From: DATKCA01 sp035544675
GTDB lineage: Bacteria; Acidobacteriota; Thermoanaerobaculia; Gp7-AA8
Direction of reading: 5' to 3'
DNA: 19,333 nucleotides
Assembly: GCA_035544675.1 (NCBI GenBank)
Contig: DATKCA010000277.1
Coordinates: 1-19,333 of the forward strand
Made by a program: the position numbers and the translations under genes. The stretch's first letter is position 1, and every line of letters starts with the position of its first letter. Of the stretch, positions 15,956 to 19,333 are shown one piece after another. The notes beneath the pieces are model-generated. The model saw only the letters and a list, made by a program, of their open reading frames with translations, made no database searches and was not told the origin of the DNA.

Positions 15956-16569
15956 CGATCCTGGATCACGCGCGCGATCAGCGCGTCGATGGCATTGATT
16001 CGCTCTTCCAGCCTGTCCAGACGCTTCTCGATGCGGTCGAGCTGCGTCTCCGGTGTCACCGCGTGCACGATCTGAGTGGATATCCCCGGACTCTCGTCGC
16101 CGACCGGGCGCGTGAACAGCGGCAGCGGCAGCATCGTCGGCTCGACCTCATCCTCGGGATAGCACTTGGTGACGAGGCGCATCAGCTCGCCGTACCGCGC
16201 CACGACGGCGCGGATCTGGAGGCCGGTGGTCGTGTGCAGGACGTTGAGCGCGGCCGACTCGAGCGGATTGATCGTGGCCACGGTCAGCTCCTGGCCGGTG
16301 AGCCGCAGGGGAACCACTTCGTATTCGCGCGCCAGGGCGCGCGGAACACGGCGCTGCAACGCCACGACGTCGGCATCCGGAAGCGGGTCGACGAGCGGCA
16401 GATGCGTGACCTCCACCATCCAGTCGGCGAAGCGCTTCTCGTCGATCATGCCGAGGTCGATGAGAGTGGGGGCCAGCCGCCGGTGGCGGAGCTGAGCGTC
16501 GCGCTGCGCAACGGCCAGCTGCATCGGCGAAAGCAGCTGTGTCTGTACGAGAAGCTGTTCCAGAGTCAT
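15952..16569 (-). CDS. Stand-alone GspE-N/MshEN-like domain protein
   Basis: This 205-residue protein resembles the N-terminal domain of type II secretion and type IV pilus ATPases (GspE/PilB/MshE) without any ATPase domain. Residues 1-60 align with the MshEN half: 'LLVQTQLLSPMQLAVAQRDAQ' then 'RRLAPTLIDLGMIDEKRF'. Residues about 70-140 match the second part, with 'VPRALAREYEVVPLRLTGQELTVATINPL' and 'TTGLQIRAVVARYGEL'. Residues about 170-203 are a coiled coil with repeated 'DRIEKRLDRLEERI'. In c-di-GMP-binding MshEN domains each half begins with Arg/Lys-Leu-Gly; here the Gly positions read Glu and Ala, so nucleotide binding is doubtful. ATGA overlaps tie it to the propeller gene before it and the kinase gene after it. 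It is probably a cytosolic adaptor or sensor for the kinase. Confidence 0.82.
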   Translation of the reverse strand: MTLEQLLVQTQLLSPMQLAVAQRDAQLRHRRLAPTLIDLGMIDEKRFADWMVEVTHLPLVDPLPDADVVALQRRVPRALAREYEVVPLRLTGQELTVATINPLESAALNVLHTTTGLQIRAVVARYGELMRLVTKCYPEDEVEPTMLPLPLFTRPVGDESPGISTQIVHAVTPETQLDRIEKRLDRLEERINAIDALIARVIQDR

Positions 16570-18362
16570 GGTGTGGCGCGAACGGCTCTCGGTCTCGGAT
16601 TCTGACTCACGATGAACAGCCGCGCATCATTCTGCGTGTAGATACGGCCGTCGTGGCCGATGGCCAGTGGAGTGTATGCCGCGCCATGGGCCTCCTGGAG
16701 GAAGATCCGATCGATGAGCTTGCCGTCCTGCCCGATCGCGTACAGGTAGCCGTCTTCGGCATTCGCGAAGACGACCCCGTTTCTGTCGACCGCCACCGCG
16801 TTCACGCAGAATTCGAAGTTGTTCGGACGGTTCGTCACGCACTGGATCTCCCCGTCCGCCAGGCGCCGGCAGGTGCGCGTCTCGGTGTTCCGGTACTGCC
16901 ACTCCACGCGGAACTGCGGGTCGAGCTGTGTGATGAGGTACTGCTCGGGATCGTTGGGCGTGACCGCGGTGCGGTTGCTCGGGCAGAACTGCGGGTTGCT
17001 GCAGTAGGACGAGACCGCGTAGCGGTTCTCTTTCAGGATGACCGAGTACGTCCCGTCGTGCTCGTAGATGGCCGGAGTGATGTCCCATCCGAACGGGTAC
17101 GAACGGAGGAAGCCGCCGTTCGGCGCGAACATCATGAGATGCCCCTGCAAGTAGTTGTAGCGCGACTGCGCGCCGTAAATGATGTTGCCGTCCGGCGCCA
17201 CGACCGGCGACGACGTGGAGAGATCGGTGACGCGGCCCGAGCCCGGCTGGTTCTCGGCCGGATCGACTCCCGTCATCGCGTCGATGCGGCACCCCCCGGG
17301 AGCGCCGTTCGGCGGAAGAAGGACGTTGCAGCCGTCCAGAAAGCGGTTGCGCAGCGTCGAAGACCACTTCGGCGTCAGGTCCGCGTTCGCCGCGACGAGA
17401 AAACCCCATCGCTCGTTCAGGTGCGCGCGGCTGACGGTGTAGACCGTACCGTCCGGCGCCACGGCGGGAGAGATGTTGATGCCCGGCCGCTGCGCGCCGC
17501 ACGGCGCTCCCGGCGCCATCGCGTCACGCGACGGCGGCCAGGGGAGCTGCGCCGTGCTGAAGTTGGTCGTGCAGAGATCGGCCGATGCCGGCGCGTTCGG
17601 AGTCAGCGACGCGAACGTCGCCACCGATGACTGGCCTTCCGGCGTCACGCGTACGAGCCAGGAATTGACCGGATCGTTGATAAACGGTCCGCTGACAACC
17701 AGCCGGATGGCGTTGTAGTAGACGTCGCCGTTGTCGGCCACGGTGGGCGGGCCCGTCACGTAGGTGGTCGGATCCTCCGTCACGCCGAAAGGATTCACGC
17801 GCATGATGCGGGTGCCGTCGGTCCGGCTCAGCTTGTCGATGGTGCCGCCCGCGCCCGGCGCCCAGATGGCATCGCGCGACATGGCCACGTGATACACCGG
17901 TTCCCAGAACGGACCTCCCGGCGTATTCATCGGCACCGGCTTCCAGTCCGTCGGGTAGGACCAGCGTGTCTGGAGTGGTCCGCCGGACATGCGGCGGAGC
18001 GACGTCACATTCCAGATCTGGCTCTCCGGAGTCGTGAAGGAGGTGTACTCGCCCGTGCGGGTCACCACCACGATCTCGTCGCGGTCGACGAGCGGCACCG
18101 GATAATGAGTGAGAAGGCTTCCGCCCCCCGCCCCCTTCTTGAAATTGACGAAGGGATCGAGGAGCATCTCGGCCTCGATGCGCTGGAGGCGGTGGCCCAC
18201 GGCCGCGCTGTTTCCCTGATGCCGGCCGTTGGCTCCCCACTGGGACCAGGGCTCTGCGGACAGAGATGAGGCGAATGCGAGGATGACGAGGAGCGGAGCG
18301 CCGCCGACCCGGCGGCATGGAGCGCCGCCGACCCGGCGGCTGAGGTTCACGAGGGGGGACAT
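16566..18362 (-). CDS. Exported beta-propeller (PQQ-like repeat) protein
   Basis: This 598-residue protein has an N-terminal signal peptide (about 1-36, probable cleavage after SSLSA) with an Arg-rich start. The mature part opens with 'WSQWGANGRHQGN', the usual first strand of PQQ-like propellers. It repeats 'AxDGxVY'-type blade motifs, for example 'VAPDGTVYTVSRAH', 'VVAPDGNIIYGAQ', 'VAVDRNGVVFANAEDGYLYAIG' and 'AIGHDGRIYTQND'. No enzymatic residues are recognised, and binding of a PQQ cofactor is not implied. It is the first gene of the operon with the MshEN-like protein and the kinase, coupled by an ATGA overlap, so it may sense something in the periplasm or be a client of the system. The signal peptide contains two copies of RRVGGAP, made by a 24-base tandem duplication. 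Its start lies 14 bases from the divergent start of the beta-lactamase-like gene. Confidence 0.85.
   Translation of the reverse strand: MSPLVNLSRRVGGAPCRRVGGAPLLVILAFASSLSAEPWSQWGANGRHQGNSAAVGHRLQRIEAEMLLDPFVNFKKGAGGGSLLTHYPVPLVDRDEIVVVTRTGEYTSFTTPESQIWNVTSLRRMSGGPLQTRWSYPTDWKPVPMNTPGGPFWEPVYHVAMSRDAIWAPGAGGTIDKLSRTDGTRIMRVNPFGVTEDPTTYVTGPPTVADNGDVYYNAIRLVVSGPFINDPVNSWLVRVTPEGQSSVATFASLTPNAPASADLCTTNFSTAQLPWPPSRDAMAPGAPCGAQRPGINISPAVAPDGTVYTVSRAHLNERWGFLVAANADLTPKWSSTLRNRFLDGCNVLLPPNGAPGGCRIDAMTGVDPAENQPGSGRVTDLSTSSPVVAPDGNIIYGAQSRYNYLQGHLMMFAPNGGFLRSYPFGWDITPAIYEHDGTYSVILKENRYAVSSYCSNPQFCPSNRTAVTPNDPEQYLITQLDPQFRVEWQYRNTETRTCRRLADGEIQCVTNRPNNFEFCVNAVAVDRNGVVFANAEDGYLYAIGQDGKLIDRIFLQEAHGAAYTPLAIGHDGRIYTQNDARLFIVSQNPRPRAVRATP
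18295..18340. repeat. Tandem duplication in the propeller signal-peptide region
   Basis: A 22-base sequence occurs identically at 18295-18316 and 18319-18340 (period 24). Each copy contains a small hairpin with arms GCCGCC and GGCGGC around GACCC. In the protein it produces RRVGGAP twice, before the hydrophobic core of the signal peptide. Confidence 0.85.
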
Positions 18363-18379
18363 GTCAGAATCATGACATG
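18360..18379. promoter_or_regulatory. Perfect inverted repeat spanning two divergent start codons
   Basis: Arms CATGTCA (18360-18366) and TGACATG (18373-18379) flank GAATCA. The outer triplets are the start codons of the two divergent genes (CAT on the left, ATG on the right). A CAGAAT box at 18365-18370 lies six bases before the right-hand ATG, consistent with a leaderless transcript. An operator role is possible but not shown. Confidence 0.55.
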
Positions 18380-19333
18380 CGTTGTGCGGTTCTTATTGCA
18401 CTAATGGCTGTTTCCTGCGCTTCTTCAACCCGGAACGACAGCGAGATCGACGCGCTGATGCGGGACTACCGGGGGACGAATCCGGGCGCGAGCGTTCTCG
18501 TCGCGCGCGGGGGCGACGTCGTCTTCCGGAAGAGTTACGGAATGGCGAACATCGAGGCAGGCATCGGCGCCTCTCCCTCGACGCACTATCGCCTCGCATC
18601 CATCACCAAACAGTTCACCGCCGCGGCGATCATGACGCTGGCCGAAAACGGACGTCTCTCGTTCGACGACCCGGTCCGGAAGCACCTGCCATCGCTGCCC
18701 ATGTGGGCGGAGCCGATGACGATCCGGCACCTGCTGACCCACACCTCGGGCGTCATCGACTACGAGTCCGTCATCCCGAAAGGGATGACCGCTCAGCTCA
18801 AGGACGCCGAGGTCCTGGGCATGCTGGAAGGCGAGACGACGACGTATTTTCCGGCCGGGACGAGCTACCGCTACAGCAATACCGGCTACGCGTTTCTCGC
18901 GCTGATCGTGGAGCGAGTGTCGGGGATGCGGTTTGCCGCCTTTCTGCGCGATCAGGTCTTCGGGCCCGCGGGCATGCGCTCGTCTCTCGCGCACGAGGAT
19001 GGGATGTCGACCGTCCCCGGCCGCGCATACGGCTACAGCCGCGACGGCGAGCGCTGGAAGCGCACCGATCAAAGCCTCACCAGCGCGGTCCTCGGCGACG
19101 GCGGCATCTACGCGTCGATCGACGAGCTGGCGCGCTGGCTGGCGGCACTCGACGGCGGCCGTTTCGCCGCCGCAGCCGAGCCGCTCGTGGCGACCAGCGA
19201 TCAAGAGGTCCACTACGGATTCGGCTGGCGCGTCGCCGAGCATCGCGGCCGCCGCACCGCCGGCCACACGGGCGAGACGATGGGGTTCCGCAACGCGATG
19301 GTCCGATTCCCGGAGGAGCGGCTGGCGGTGGTC
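18377..19333 (+). CDS. Serine beta-lactamase-like lipoprotein (partial, 3' end cut)
   Basis: The frame stays open to the window edge, giving 319 residues of a penicillin-binding-protein/class C beta-lactamase-fold serine hydrolase (PF00144 type). The nucleophile motif is S-I-T-K at 75-78, the second motif Y-S-N at 166-168, and H-T-G (297-299) stands for the KTG motif. Family hallmarks 'IRHLLTHTSGV', 'FPAGTSYRYSNTGYAFLALIVE' and 'GDGGIYASIDELARWL' are present. The N-terminus is a short lipoprotein signal ending in AVSC, making Cys14 the lipidated residue. Members include D-amino-acid peptidases, esterases and true beta-lactamases; the substrate cannot be inferred. There is no ribosome site before the ATG at 18377, and the start lies within a perfect inverted repeat shared with the divergent propeller gene. 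The C-terminus lies outside the window. Confidence 0.9.
   Translation, partial: MRCAVLIALMAVSCASSTRNDSEIDALMRDYRGTNPGASVLVARGGDVVFRKSYGMANIEAGIGASPSTHYRLASITKQFTAAAIMTLAENGRLSFDDPVRKHLPSLPMWAEPMTIRHLLTHTSGVIDYESVIPKGMTAQLKDAEVLGMLEGETTTYFPAGTSYRYSNTGYAFLALIVERVSGMRFAAFLRDQVFGPAGMRSSLAHEDGMSTVPGRAYGYSRDGERWKRTDQSLTSAVLGDGGIYASIDELARWLAALDGGRFAAAAEPLVATSDQEVHYGFGWRVAEHRGRRTAGHTGETMGFRNAMVRFPEERLAVV

Noticed and set aside
18361..18375. A four-codon leader ORF (ATG to TGA) before the beta-lactamase-like gene
   Set aside because: It lies entirely within the palindrome and overlaps the opposite start codon; the GGGG upstream is too close to act as its ribosome site.

Overview
The window is a dense, high-GC bacterial chromosome segment. 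It holds 14 protein genes on both strands, the last of them cut by the right edge, with short gaps and no RNA genes, phage, insertion sequence or CRISPR array. Several features suggest an Acidobacteriota-like soil or sediment bacterium, by inference only: an ABC-2 permease fused to an M1 aminopeptidase, a Hanks-type kinase with a Pro/Ala linker, an FHA protein, weak or missing Shine-Dalgarno sites at many starts, and abundant small palindromic repeats.

Layout. Positions 1-4952 hold a small lipoprotein gene (+), then, converging on it, an ABC exporter operon (-) in which the ATPase is followed by a double-permease/M1-peptidase fusion. Positions 5056-6867 hold recQ (+), bracketed by two copies of a long CTCTGTG-type palindrome. 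Positions 7057-8611 hold an atypical SDR and an aldo/keto reductase (-), divergent from a pirin and an RlmN/Cfr-like radical SAM gene (+, 8665-10533). Positions 10561-11855 hold an FHA membrane protein overlapping a membrane-anchored PsbP/DcrB-like protein (-). Next come a DEAD-box RNA helicase (-) and a divergent arsM-type arsenite methyltransferase (+) with a strong promoter and ArsR-like operator. Positions 14624-18362 hold a three-gene operon joined by ATGA overlaps: exported beta-propeller, stand-alone GspE-N/MshEN-like protein and Ser/Thr kinase. The window ends in a divergent serine beta-lactamase-like lipoprotein.

The most unusual content is repetitive. One hairpin family (GC-rich arms around loop TCCT/AGGA) occurs intergenically after recQ and inside the reading frames of three unrelated genes (FHA, DEAD-box helicase, kinase), with compensatory arm changes. 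A heptanucleotide repeat family (CTRRGGC-like) occurs at the left edge, as a permease linker, and as the last codons of the SDR gene. A third family surrounds recQ. The best candidate for a little-described system is the propeller/MshEN-like/kinase operon, possibly a sensory phosphorylation module; an FHA protein that could read phospho-threonine lies about 2.8 kb away.
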